64,000 bases of DNA from Porodaedalea pini. Its lineage: Eukaryota; Basidiomycota; Agaricomycetes; Hymenochaetales; Hymenochaetaceae. Each line of letters starts with the position of its first letter. Positions within the stretch are counted from its first letter, which is position 1. The notes under the pieces were generated by a model that had not been told where the DNA came from, did no database searches, and saw nothing but the letters and a program-made list of their open reading frames with translations. The stretch is taken from NCBI GenBank assembly GCA_002794775.1, contig NBAY01000127.1:1-64000 (forward strand), read 5' to 3'. The translations under genes were made by a program, and so were the position numbers. Shown here one piece after another: positions 20,942-33,043 of this stretch.

Positions 20942-22015
20942 CTGCCCTTTTCAGAAGTATTGTCACACGTGATTTCACTGATTTTCATGCCACAAGAGCC
21001 TCAAAACACAAACATTTTCATATCTCAACCAAAAGTTGACTTTTTTGCATCATCTAAATTGCTAAATTCATTTTTAATCTCATCTTTCATATTTCAACAA
21101 GAGTGATAAGAAATAGTCAAAATTGGAGTCCAAAACAGTGAAAATGCTGTTTTTGAACCCATTTCCCTTGTTTATTTTTTCCTGCACTCAGATTTCACTG
21201 TACAGTGCTCCAGACCAGCACAGAATTCCAATATTAGTCTATTATGAATTTACAGACTGATTTTGAGATGTATTGTGAGGTAGATGTGCTCAATTGGTGC
21301 ATGCCTAAAACACACAAATCCCCTCTGTTTTTGCAAGCCCCCCAGCCCCCAGGAAAAATTCTTCTCAACTAATTTCATGCATGTAAATTCATTCAAAGTG
21401 TATTGGAACAGATTTGAGCAGCATCCATGGATACAGGCTTGCTTCATGAATCAGGGATATGTTCACAAGAATAGTTCATACAGTCAGAGTCTGGTACTCA
21501 ATTCAGCTCACTGGTTGATGCTAGAGCCCTGGATGCTGCTCAAATTTCTTCCAATACACTTTGAATGAATTTACATGCATGAAATTAGTTGAGAAGAATT
21601 TTTCCTGGGGGCTGGGGGGCTTGCGGAAGCAGAGGGGATTTGTGTGTTTTAGGCATGCACCAATTGAGCACATCTACCTCACAATACATTTCAAAATCAG
21701 TCTGTAAATTCATAATAAACTAATACTGGGATTCTGTGCTGGTCTGGAGCACTGTACAGTGAAATCTGAGTGCAGGAAAAAATAAACAAGGGAAATGGGT
21801 TCAAAAACAGCATTTTCACTGTTTTGGACTCCAATTTTGACTATTTCTTATCACTCTTGTTGAAATATGAAAGATGAGATTAAAAATGAATTTAGCAATT
21901 TAGATGATGCAAAAAAGTCAACTTTTGGTTGAGATATGAAAATGTTTGTGTTTTGAGGCTCTTGTGGCATGAAAATCAGTGAAATCACGTGTGACAATAC
22001 TTCTGAAAAGGGCAG
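20942..22015. mobile_element. Fold-back DNA element of a second family, abutting copy A
   Basis: 1,074 bp made of two arms of about 486 bp (20942-21428 and 21530-22015) around a spacer of about 100 bp. The termini are CTGCCCTTTTCAGAAG and its inverse, flanked by a TA duplication (20940-20941, 22016-22017). The arms look nearly identical. No transposase ORF; the ORFs inside are mirror images of each other. It inserted only a few bases upstream of the ATG of copy A, separating that gene from its promoter. Confidence 0.9.
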
Positions 22016-22017
22016 TA

Positions 22018-22395
22018 AGACCACGTCTTTCAAGGGCAAGACGTGGAGGGCGAAGTAGAAAATACGAATGAAATTATGCAGCTATCTCTTTATAGGACAA
22101 AGGGTACAGCACACCATGTGGGGCCTCGCCGTGAAAGTAGGTCTGCAGGGCAAGCGACTGGAAGTTAGTGCTCACTATCGATTGTGGGAACCTTTTATGA
22201 CCGAACAGCCGCTTCAGCGCTGACAGATCGTTGCGTATAACTAAGGAGACTTCTTATTAGACATGCATTCTCATTTCAGCACTTTCTTTCTTTCTGAAAG
22301 CGCTGTGAATTGATCTAATATACCGCGGTCCACGTGATGCTAGAAAGGGACACTGTACAGTGTACATGCACGAGTCACAAAACCCCTTGAAAGAC
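22018..22395. other. Intergenic; former upstream region of copy A
   Basis: No gene seen. The left part is what preceded the copy A start before the fold-back insertion. The right part is the 3' flank of the F-box gene. Confidence 0.4.
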
Positions 22396-23916
22396 TCACG
22401 CCTCCTCGATGCCCTCCATACCATTCTCTGTGGAGCCAGTTGCATCTAGATCAATAGGCATACTTGACGGCCCTATCTCAAGGTTGTCCAGCTCCATCTC
22501 CCGAATCATCTCCATGTGTGCGGGGCTCATGTCGCCGCACCCATCAACATACACCTTCACTCTCTCACTTCCCGACTGTCTGACATCCTTCAATACCTGA
22601 GCAAGCACTTCGATATCAAACGCATAGCATTCCAGCAGGATGAGCGACTTCAGGCCCTGAGGGCCGAGTGAGGGGACCAGTCCACGGATGATCGTGTCGT
22701 CCAAAAGGCAGTCTTCAAGCCACAGTCCCTCGAGTGCTGGTGTCAGAGCTAGAGCAGAGAGGAGCGAGATATGAAAGCAATCAATCTGGTCGAGGATGAG
22801 GTGCGAGAGCGGTGGGTTATTGCGGCGCAGGAAGTCCATAAGATGCTCCCAATTGCCTCCGGTATCCGTGTCGGGCAGACGGCCCACAAACTCGAGCTCG
22901 CGTAACGATGGCGCGGAGAGCGCATCTAGCAAGGGGCCTATGTTGATCCAGTCGGCCCATGAGATGCTGAAGCTCTGTAGATACGTGAGCACGATGGTAT
23001 CGGCCTCGAGTACGTGTGGCTCGGCCGCTTCGAAGTCAATATGTATGCTGCAGTGCACAAGCAGGGGGAAAGCGCTGAGGATGCGTGCGGCTTCTGTGAC
23101 GGTAAGGTTGGTATAATCGTGTATGTCTCTAAGGATGAGGAAGGTAAGCGACGAGGACCAGGGAAGGTAGGGCTCGAGTACAAAGGAGCCGACTGCAACG
23201 CGTAAGGCACGAAGCGTTACTAACGACTCGGTAGACTGCGGCGAGGCGGGCGTGTTGGCGAGGTGCATATACGACGCATTGTTATCGTTAGGAGTCGGGG
23301 AGGGCAGTGCAGGACGAGCAGACCAGAAGTACCATTCCTCACGAGTAGGACGATCTTCAGTACTAGACGCCTCCAAATGAGTAGCGAGGAACGAGTCTGC
23401 GAGGGCGAACGCAGGCCTGTACTCCCGCGCCTTGCTCACTATTTGCTCAAAAAGGTCAAGCACAGGCCGGTAATACGACCACACATCGACGAAGTCCACA
23501 TCAATGAAGACCGAACATGACTTAGAGCGCTCGAGGTACAACGCCATAAGCTCCAATGCAGGCTGGAGTACCTCCTGCAGTACGCGGACTTTCGTGTACG
23601 TCCAGAGGTGAGGAGACGACACGGCGATCGCCCGCCAATGCCTGCAGACTTGACTGACCATGAGCGCAGAGCGCGGTTCGCAGGATTCCTGGTCATCCAC
23701 GGTAGGGGTACACCAGTGGAAGATCTCGGAGAGAATCTCGGGGGGCAAGGCGTTCAGTCGGTCGCCAAAAATACTCTCGGATGATATGGGCGAAGATACG
23801 ACGGAGCCTCTATTAGACTTCGAGGGAGACGCCTCCGCATCCTCGTTGAGGGAAAGCTCAGAAAGGTCGAAGTGTTCTGCTTGTTGTTCACTGCACCAAG
23901 TTTGCAGACTTCGCAT
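22396..23916 (-). CDS. F-box protein with LRR-like C-terminal region
   Basis: 506 residues from ATG 23916 to TGA 22396, apparently a single exon. Residues about 54-105 form an F-box (LNALPPEILSEIFHWC, then VSQVCRHWRAIAVSSPHLW), the Skp1-binding part of SCF ubiquitin ligases. The style with CRxWRxIAxxxPxLW is greatly expanded in agaricomycetes. The rest has leucine-rich stretches resembling degenerate leucine-rich repeats that would present the substrate. The N-terminus is acidic and Ser-rich. The target is unknown. The CpG content is normal and there are no lesions, so it is probably active. Confidence 0.85.
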   Translation of the reverse strand: MRSLQTWCSEQQAEHFDLSELSLNEDAEASPSKSNRGSVVSSPISSESIFGDRLNALPPEILSEIFHWCTPTVDDQESCEPRSALMVSQVCRHWRAIAVSSPHLWTYTKVRVLQEVLQPALELMALYLERSKSCSVFIDVDFVDVWSYYRPVLDLFEQIVSKAREYRPAFALADSFLATHLEASSTEDRPTREEWYFWSARPALPSPTPNDNNASYMHLANTPASPQSTESLVTLRALRVAVGSFVLEPYLPWSSSLTFLILRDIHDYTNLTVTEAARILSAFPLLVHCSIHIDFEAAEPHVLEADTIVLTYLQSFSISWADWINIGPLLDALSAPSLRELEFVGRLPDTDTGGNWEHLMDFLRRNNPPLSHLILDQIDCFHISLLSALALTPALEGLWLEDCLLDDTIIRGLVPSLGPQGLKSLILLECYAFDIEVLAQVLKDVRQSGSERVKVYVDGCGDMSPAHMEMIREMELDNLEIGPSSMPIDLDATGSTENGMEGIEEA

Positions 23917-25004
23917 ACAATAGTGGGCTGGATCTGAACGAGCGTGAAAGTGCTGAAGGTTCAGCTAAGTGTGCTACATTCAGACATTCGTCAGTTCGAA
24001 AAGACACAGAATGTTGATTGGAGGAAGACTTACTAAAGGAGCGACTTGGGTGGGTGAGGGAAGGAAAGAGATGGAAAGAGTAAGAGATGTAGAGTAGCAT
24101 TGAAGAAAACAGATAAGTTACCCCAGAAATGAAAGCAAACCACAATGGGACAGACATAGGTGCGGATGCTGCCGGGCTCGAGGCGCAATTGCAAGGTATG
24201 CGTACTTTGCAACTACTAGTGGTGCAAGACCTGCATGCTGACACGATAGTTTTAATGCTCCATGTTACTAGCAATCGTAGCTCCAGCAGAGCAAAGTTGA
24301 TGCCAGCGGGTAGCCTGAGTACAAGTGTCTGACCATCTTGGAAGCTAATCTTCTGCCAAATTCTGAATATCTGTAAACTGATTTCGTAGATGACAGGGTC
24401 AAGACAAAGGCGTGACGAGAAAGTCACAATTTCGCAGTCCTGATAAGCGTGACAGTTGCGTCACCCAAAGTGAAGTGGCAACAGCCAACAACAGTTCTTA
24501 CCCGACCTCGAGGCGCTGCAGCTGCTCGTCGTTCTTAGCACGCTCACCAACGTTCGGCACTCTTGCTGCCACTGTGTCCTCGGTGAGCATTTCCTCCTCT
24601 TTGCTTCTTTGCTCGTCATCCGCGGCGTCGGCCGTCAGTCTCCTAGCAAAGCAGCGTTCGATTCAGTCACTTGACTGTCACAGCTGGTCCGGGCTCCTTG
24701 CGAAGGCGTTAGGTTGGGTCCAGACGGATGCTTGGCTTTCGACTTCGTTGGATGTTGAAGGTGTCGTCGTGGTAGCAGCATCGAAGCTCGTTTATCGAAG
24801 AACGCTTGGGAGCGACGACAGACGGCGGCCTCGTTGTCATGATGGGCATTTTATGTGTTGCTCGGACTCTTTCACATCCACGCCATGATCCCCCGTTTTC
24901 TCCCCGTTCTCGTGTCATATTGGCTTGAAAAAGCTAACCTGTCGATGCTGTATCAGATCATATCTCCCGAACCTCCATACACCCTAGGTCAAGTTTGAGT
25001 TGAA
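23917..25004. other. Intergenic region upstream of CDC42
   Basis: Holds the 5' flanks of the divergently placed F-box gene and CDC42. A minus-strand ORF of about 180 codons (24427-23888) overlaps the F-box start in another frame and looks hydrophobic in its first half, but I recognise no family and do not call it a gene. No repeats seen. Confidence 0.35.
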
Positions 25005-25818
<814 letters not shown>

Positions 25819-26697
25819 GACAACGTACTCTGCTTCTCCTATTTCTTCTCTCCCACATTCACGTATCCCAAACCCACCCTTCGTACTCCCGTAATGACTA
25901 TCACTTTGTCACGACCGGCATCGACGTATCTTTTACTTCATATACCGTCTTTCATCCTTTCATCGTCTCACCCGTTCCCACCATCGTCTCCTAGCCTTCT
26001 CTTGTCTTCTGATATTTCCGCTTCTCTTGTTCGTACATTACTGTCTACTGTGCCTTTCTCCTCTCGTTGGTCTGTGGCCTTGGCTTGGGCTGGTTCCGTG
26101 GTGTGCGGTAGTTGTGGCGGTGGGCTGGGAATGGGCTGGCCTAAGATGCAGGTGTCAGCGGAGAGGCGTGGGTCCCTGTAGAGACCTAGATTGGCTCGCG
26201 TCCCGCCTGTTTGACTGCAAGTTATCCAAGCTCACACACCGTGCACGCATGTCCCCCTTTGAATCTGTGTAATACTTGCCCTGCTGGAGGAAATAGCTCT
26301 TATTTTTTATGCTTGAAGCTCGTGGACAGTGAGATAACGTCATAAGAATAAATTGAAACCAGCCTCGAGGAGAGCGTTCCATTTTGATTGATGAGTCACC
26401 CGTCTAACCATCTTTTTGTCGATGCTTCGTTCTATTGATGGAGCAAAGCTGCCGTACACGCACGTGAGGATAAGCGCGACAGTGATAGGCCCAAACATAG
26501 CGCAATATTGTGAACTTGAAGGTCTAGCAGAAGAACCAATCATGTATTCTGATTGTCTTTTTGACGCGGTAGGATACAACGAATGAGCGAGCACGTTGCC
26601 ACGACTCTATTAATATTGGGAGACGTTCAAATAGTCAACAGATGAAAATAAATTTGATTTCCCACAATCAAATTCAAAGCACAGAAGAAATATGGTA
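25819..26697. other. 3' flank of CDC42, no gene recognised
   Basis: 879 bases with T/C-rich sequence after the CDC42 stop, then a short region with small ORFs on both strands that show no family features. It probably contains the two convergent 3' UTRs. Confidence 0.4.
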
Positions 26698-28014
26698 TCA
26701 TGAAAAATTGTGTTCCGGATCCTCCGAAATCGTGAGCAGCGCAGGCACCTTAGACACAGTAGAATGGCGCTGAATGCGATGCGGGGGTGTCGCAGCTAGA
26801 ATACGAGCGATCCATTGCCGATGCTGCGCAGATCCCGAGCAGAGGGCGATGAGCGCGGCACGGTGCGCTTCCGAGACATCTTCATCTGCGCTTGCGCCTG
26901 AGCTGAGATCGAAGTCCACCTCGGCATAATCAGAGGATTCTGAATCTGACGAGTCGTACGTGCAGTACCGTTCGTCTGAGTTGTCCGAGGTCGTAATATT
27001 GACAACCTTAAGCGCCTTCGGATATCCTGTCTTGAAATCGTTTCGTGCGTTACAACAATCGAGATCGCCTTGTTCATCCTCGAGCGAAACGCACTCGAGC
27101 ACGTACTCCTGAGCCATAGTAGCGCTAATACCCGCCACACGAGTATGTACCCGAACACCCTTCTCTTCCCGCTCCTGCTCTGCACATTCGGATTGCTCGA
27201 GCGCCCGGCGCAGCGTCTCAGTGACGCGTCGAGCTGTGCGGAGGACTCTCGGATCGTCAGTCGTGTGCGGTGCGGCATCGAGGAACGTGCCTAGAGCACC
27301 AAGCTCGGCGGCTCGAGCGCGAAGATATGTGTGTGTGGCGCGTGCATCGTGCGACGGGTCGGAGGCCGCGACGATGCGCCGCTCGAGGAGTTTTAGTGCT
27401 CCAATAGCGCGGTGAGCACGATAAGCTCGCTGGATTTTGGTGGCTGCTTGCGTGCGTTCTATGGGTCGCAGAAGGAAGCGGTGTGGCACGACGTCTTTCT
27501 GGAATTCGAGCAAGATGAATGGGAATACAGCTAATGAATTGAATTGTACTGGACTTACAGTGATGCATCCAGAAGGAGGCATGCCCTGAAGGTCTATCTT
27601 GCAGAGACGGTGGGTACGTTTCTGGCGTCGGACAAAGTTGAGGCGCTCCTGACGCTGCCACGTTGTCTCGCGAAAGTTATACTGGCGTCCGCGCTCGTCA
27701 TACCCCAAGTAATTGGATATATCGAGCTCTGCATAACATCCGAAATCGAGCGTAAGCTCCCTAGAATGGAGATACTGTTCACGTTGCTTGACAGGTTGGT
27801 GACTAGTGCTCGCGCCGGAGTTAGAAGGCTGGAGTTGAGTGCAGATCATGATGGAGGTAAAGCGCGTAAGAACTCGGATGGGTGTAGTCTCGTTTAGGGG
27901 TTTGAGAATAGGAGCGTATTGCTTATATAGACGTGCATGAACGAACGTATCGGCATCTGGAATGCGTCTTTTAACACCCGACACGAGACATTTCGGAAGT
28001 ACGATGTTGCGCAT
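26698..28014 (-). CDS. IQ-motif protein with a BAG-like helical region
   Basis: Reading frame from ATG 28014 to TGA 26698. A 60-nt intron with consensus ends (GTAAGT to CCAG, 27499-27558) is in frame, so the spliced product is about 418 residues instead of the 438 of the uninterrupted frame. Near residue 190 lies an IQ motif, AATKIQRAYRAHRA, which binds calmodulin or calmodulin-like proteins. The next about 90 residues are helical with the spacing of a BAG domain, the Hsp70 nucleotide-exchange module; IQ-BAG fusions are known in plants and fungi. The C-terminus has an acidic Ser-rich stretch (YDSSDSESSDYAEVDFDL). The BAG call is tentative. Confidence 0.6.
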   Translation of the reverse strand: MRNIVLPKCLVSGVKRRIPDADTFVHARLYKQYAPILKPLNETTPIRVLTRFTSIMICTQLQPSNSGASTSHQPVKQREQYLHSRELTLDFGCYAELDISNYLGYDERGRQYNFRETTWQRQERLNFVRRQKRTHRLCKIDLQGMPPSGCITVSPVQFNSLAVFPFILLEFQKDVVPHRFLLRPIERTQAATKIQRAYRAHRAIGALKLLERRIVAASDPSHDARATHTYLRARAAELGALGTFLDAAPHTTDDPRVLRTARRVTETLRRALEQSECAEQEREEKGVRVHTRVAGISATMAQEYVLECVSLEDEQGDLDCCNARNDFKTGYPKALKVVNITTSDNSDERYCTYDSSDSESSDYAEVDFDLSSGASADEDVSEAHRAALIALCSGSAQHRQWIARILAATPPHRIQRHSTVSKVPALLTISEDPEHNFS

Positions 28015-28996
28015 AAGAATTGAAACTTCCGCTCGTGACCAGACAGATCGATTTCAATCTGTCTCAAATTCTGAATTCGCGGTGTATAATCAGCGTTGCC
28101 AGATGCAGTTCTATGCGTGCATTACCAAGGATTATGATGTAATTGAGTAGGTAGGCAGAGATGTAAAGTTCCTGAGAGCGGACGTCCGAGACATGTCGTT
28201 GAAGTTGTCCCGTATACACTTATTTTGCCATCCCGCAATGTATACAAGGACTAAGCTAGCAAAAACAAGTTTGTTATCAACTTGATAACCTGAGGGAAGT
28301 TCCTAAGGACAGCAGAAACAACTTGAAGTTTGACACCGACTTGTACATTTTCTACCTCGGGATGAATGAGTTGTACACCTGCAAGGCCGGAGTTGTTCCA
28401 AGTTAACGCGGAAGGAAACGTGGAACAGCACTGCTAACACAACCTTTTCTGAACAAGATCTCTAGATCTGACGTAAGTGAACCATCATCTCTTGGCCATT
28501 CTCGTCTTCAAAGTTCAAGTTCTTAGGCAAAGCGAACGACAGCCCAATCTTCGTCTGGAGGTCGCGATGCAGAGCAGAAGTTGCGTTCAGCCTCTCTATA
28601 CTATAACTTAGTATAAGTATACGTTTTCACGGCTTTACCCGCGCGGTTGAGGACGCAGTTAATTATAACTTACGTTTTTCCAAAGAAAAGAAAATTGCCA
28701 TATCCGGCATTTAGAGATTAAAAGGTTAGGGTTGATGTCGCCATTTGCTTAGATCAGCAATGTCATCTGTTGCTCGCCTTCACCTCATTCAAACACTTCC
28801 TTCACTGCGGTCTTCCTTCTCTACAGCTCTGTCCATCTCTGGCAACGTCGACGTGTTTGAATCCTTCAAAATGACCGTCCCAGGCTTGAATACGGAGTGT
28901 TTCTTACGATGGTCATCGGATCGCCTGGATAAGGAAACCAATGTGCGATAGCAGACTCCATCGCACGCTGTCTCGGGCCCTCAGATCTGTGACAAT
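28015..28996. other. Intergenic between two divergent genes
   Basis: 982 bases serving as 5' flank of both the IQ protein and the DUF202 gene. A short plus ORF from ATG 28760 (about 64 codons) could be an upstream ORF or a 5' exon, but no family is recognised. Confidence 0.35.
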
Positions 28997-29944
28997 ATGC
29001 ACGAGCAACAACGTGAAGAAGGATGCTCGGAATCCGATGCCGTACTGGAGGAGGCATCGGAGCAGGTCTCTTGTTCTCAGAGGCACGACGAGTCTGGCGA
29101 ACAGCAAAGACAAGCGCCCTCGTTCGATATATCGTCTCCGTCGAGTAGACCAGGGCAATGGTGAGCGAACCACTTTGCATGGCTGCAGCGCCTGTCCTCC
29201 TTCTCTCCACGTCTTGTGCTCGAGAATAGCGGCAGCGTCGCATGCGATCATCTCGCTGCCAAGCGCACCTTCCTCGCATATGTCCACACCTCGCTTGGGT
29301 GTGCTGCTACAGGCGTCGGTGCGTACTGTCTCTCATTGTTCTCTGACACACCTATAGAGCATTTTCAATTAGCACTCATACAGTTCATATCGTTGACGCA
29401 CAGAAGCGTGCCCTCCCGGCTGCAGCGCTTCGGAAAATATCTCGGCCTTGTGATTAAAGTTCTTGGTATAGCCATCATGGTTATCAGTCAACTCTCTTTG
29501 TTCTTCATCGAGATTTATCCATTTACCGAATCTCCTACGATGTTAGCCATGTATCGTTACTTTAGCATGCAGAAAGCGCTGATCGACGGGAAGTTTCCGC
29601 CTGCTGGGATGGTCGTTTGGGTGATCGCATTTGCCATGACTGCTATCATTCTCGTCTCATTCGGGCTCATGCTGGGGATCGCTCTGAGTTGTTGGTCACT
29701 GGCGCTATGGCTTCTTTCTTCTCGGGCTACTCATATAGTGCATTTATGTTTAGACGAGTATTCTGTGTTATACGAGTGTACACTGATAGCAAGCAATACA
29801 CTTTTATTCATTCTCTGTCGAGCGCTTAGGGCACGTTATCGGAGGCACACTACAAAAGTAGAATTATTCAAATGTAATGTCCACACTCTCCCATTCATTG
29901 GCAGATTCCCACTCCTCAACAGTCGACTCTCCGTCTCCGCATAG
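28997..29944 (+). CDS. DUF202-family small membrane protein
   Basis: Exon 1 from ATG 28997 to 29160 encodes a hydrophilic Glu/Gln-rich N-terminus. A 69-nt intron (29161-29229, GTGAGC to ATAG) joins in frame to the core GSVACDHLAAKRTFLAYVHT, the signature RDHLAxERTFLAxxRT of DUF202. A further short intron (29319-29357) is possible. Three hydrophobic segments follow (around YLGLVIKVLGIAIMVI and VVWVIAFAMTAIILVSFGLM). In yeast the DUF202 protein Vtc1 and relatives are part of the vacuolar transporter chaperone. The position of the true stop is uncertain: the frame stays open to TAG 29942, overlapping the end of copy B on the other strand. Confidence 0.7.
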
Positions 29945-31022
29945 GTCTATTGAGCCAGACATTTCTTCCTCTTCAATATAGCCATATCCCTCGGAGCTTG
30001 ACATGAATCACAACTGCATGGCTGGACAGGATCCACAGGCTTAAGCTTCCAAGAGCATGGGCCTGTTGCATCGAGACCGGCCTCGTCGTCCGCAAACCGT
30101 TCGCATCGCAAATAGGTATCTGGCGGATATCGCAGGACGTATACGACAAGGTAAAGGGGGACAACCTTCCTCTTCGTGGGCCATGGAGCATACTCCCACA
30201 TACGCAAATCTTCAGGTTTCGTGCCTTCGGTAATTGCGATGTAATTGCCGTTTTGACTACTCCTGCTTACTGGCCGCGCGATATACGCTTTCTCGCCCAT
30301 AGCAGTGATCCCAGCAAGAAGTGGGAAGTGTTCAGCAGTGGAGAACGATGTTCTGTGTCGTATGTGAAGCTCGAGCACGTCCTGCTTTGAAAACTTCAGG
30401 ATTTGCTTTGTTCCTTCGAGTCCATCGCAGCGAACCTCATACTAGGAGAAGCCCACCTCCAGTTAACTACCTTCCTTGCAAAGAGATGAAGGGACTCACT
30501 CTGTTGAAAATATGTAGTAAATCACCGTTGCTGCTGCAGTGGCGAGCGAGTAGTATATATGTAAAAAAAGAAATTTCATCGACAGCCGGGATGCATTTCT
30601 TCTCTGACTCTTCCACCAAAAGCCAAAAATCGCTTGTTTGAGCAAACCGAGTAGCAGACAGTGCCCGCAATGACGCCCTTCGGCAATATAGGTCAGTTGA
30701 GAGTAAGTACCGGAAGGCACGTAGAGCGCGCTGGCAAGTCCATTCGTCCTCGCTAAATTTCCAAATCATCAGACAAATTGAAACAAAGACGTTATACGAA
30801 ATAGTACCTGTCGACATATTGAGATAACTGCGTGCATAGATGCTCAAGCTCTTCGGACTCCACGATAATCGGAATTGCAATCACATACCAACGCGGCGTG
30901 TCCTTGAATTTGTATCGGATGGAAATGATTTGGCCGAGCAAGATCTCCGGCGGACAGGTAAGCCGGTGAAGGAGCGGCTGTACAGCGGGATGAGGATACA
31001 AGCCCTGCAGAAGACCTACAGT
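29864..31022 (-). pseudogene. Copy B of the unknown gene family, 5'-truncated
   Basis: Starts abruptly at about 31022 with GLLQGLYPHPAVQPLLHRLT, the middle of the protein as seen in copy C, so the first half is missing. Following blocks match copies A and C: ALRAFRYLLSTDLYCRRAS with ATRFAQTSDFWLLVEESEKK, then HIRHRTSFSTAEHFPLLAG, GNYIAITEGTKPEDLRMWEY, VPLYLVVYVLRYPPD, and an acidic tail with VEEWESANEWES ending at TAA 29864. Introns lie at the places expected from copy C. The break at about 31022 adjoins an A-run (31027-31035) and CpG-poor repeat-like sequence. The tail runs antisense into the DUF202 3' region. Function unknown. Confidence 0.7.
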
Positions 31023-33043
31023 AGGCAAAAAAAAAGTATTGCATCACCCCTCTGAACCAAATTTTAGTCTGTAACTCCCTCAGAAGAACATGTCTTTTCT
31101 TCATACTCTATAGGCTTGTAGGCCTCCATGAAGAGACTATCTATACTGTATAAGAACCCATGCTCTGTAGTGTAAGAGATGAAATGAGTTCTAATATATA
31201 TTTTAAAATAAGGCTAAAAGAGAGATTCAACTTGCCCTATAAATTTAATATGAGGCAAGACCTTTTTGCACTGCCTGTATTTAGAGATGTATACAGTGGT
31301 TCTATGCTTCTGTACCATTAGAAGAGAAGAATTGTATCTGTGAAAAATATACTTCAGTAAATTGTGATGCAGTAAGCACTCTCATACAAATGCATTGCAT
31401 CAGTAGGCTGATACCCATCCATGGAATGTGAAAGCTACATCAAGAGAGAAGCAGGAGGCACAATACAGTAGTCCCCATGAATCAGATAGCGTAGATACCC
31501 CTGCATCATATTATTAGTCTTGTTCAGTATGAAATAAAACCTGTCAATAAAGAGGAACAGTCCAACCTCAAAGTGCATTTGCACTCATGACATCAGCTAG
31601 CATCTCATTGCAGCACTTCTCCACATATATTCTTTATCTATAATAAGTCTTTGATTATTATGTATGGAGCTGAATGACCCATGAATTTCTGCACCTCTCA
31701 TTATCTCCTCAACAAGGACATGGAAATATGAATCAAAGGGAGCATGAGAAAGAGTTGAAAGGAGTGACACATGCTTGGACATCCTAGAATATTTGTACTT
31801 TACTCACCAGAGGCGAGGAATGAGCCACTGCATATTACTTGAGCATCTGATGACATCTTATTAGCCTCTCCACTATATATTGCATAAAGCCAACACTGCC
31901 ATTGTCTGAATCCCAGCCCTGCACATCATGTACAATTTTTCCATGATACAACAGGAGTGATGATCAACTGCTCCATTATGGCAGGATGAATGAATAGACT
32001 GGTCTATCGCTTGAATCCTAGCCAATGTGATGTCCTATATAGATTCTTCCATTCAAGTTGTCACACAAGGGAAGAGTGCACTAGACTTCTCCAGTAGATA
32101 GTGTCTGTATTGCCAGTGCACATCAGAGTCCTAGGATTGATATAGTGAAGAGGGTGTTCTGTGGCAGTGAAACACAGATAGTGAAACTAGTCACAACTGA
32201 CAGGGAATTTGAAGTACCAAATGAGATGTTCAGGGCACTGCCTAGGAGTAGTGTGGCTAAAAGAGATGAATGTAAGTTTTATATGGGATCTGGGTAGCTT
32301 GATTTGTTTTTATGTGAGTGCAAAGCTGTGTGTCCATGTCAATGCCATTGTGGTGCCTTGATGAGAAAGAATGAGCAAGCCAAAAGCAATAGAATCTGAG
32401 AAAATATAAGCCCATCAAAGCACAACAAACATGAGCAATGTTCTTGGCAAAGTTTCTCTGAGACTCATAGATATGAGACAACCCTAAAGACACACTCTTG
32501 TGTATGAAGTAAGGTGAATGAAGCAAAAAGCTTACCATTTGTCAGTTCAAGTTCCTTGTGAGATTGCTCTGGTTATTTTGCCCCTTCACAATCTTGAACC
32601 CATGTAAATGGATCTGGAAGTCCCCATCAATAATGCTGCAATTACCATCTTGACCTAAATATCACAATGTAGACTTTGCCTCAATGTTTAATGTAGGACA
32701 CAAGGAAGCCTAGGCCTGTCTCATTGGAAGCTTGATCTGAGTTTGAAATACGGATCGACGCCTCGCCCCGTGACTCAAGGTTTTTCTCTTCACAGCAGCG
32801 CTTGAGAAAGTGTGATGTGCGAATGACATCAAAGCCCACTGGCACGTTAGTAAGTACTTGTGATAATACCAGATCGGCTTTACTCAGCACACTCACTGCT
32901 ACGCAGCGCTCATATCTCTAATGAGTCTCCGTCTCATGCCGTCTGTCTATATTTATCCAGCCAGCTACTATAAAGCCTAAGTGTACCCGCACGACACCAC
33001 CCAGACACACCCAGAATCCCCTCCGACAACGATTCCGTCTGCG
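31023..33043. other. CpG-poor, AT-rich stretch with decayed coding traces
   Basis: About 1.9 kb of sequence like the 13.6-22 kb repeat zone, followed by the MDR gene promoter. On the minus strand an ORF at 31782-31597 (starting SKHVSLLSTLSHAPFDSYF) and one at 32896-32681 look like fragments of decayed coding sequence, but neither has an ATG or a family I recognise. An A-run (31027-31035) marks the border with copy B. Confidence 0.35.

Noticed and set aside
24412..24888. Plus-strand ORF of 158 codons upstream of CDC42
   Set aside because: Ser-rich, no ATG-supported start with family features, lies in the probable promoter region.
31036..31382. Possible short MITE with ends TATTGCATCAC and GTGATGCAGTA
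   Set aside because: Only about 10 bp of imperfect inverted repeat and no convincing target duplication.
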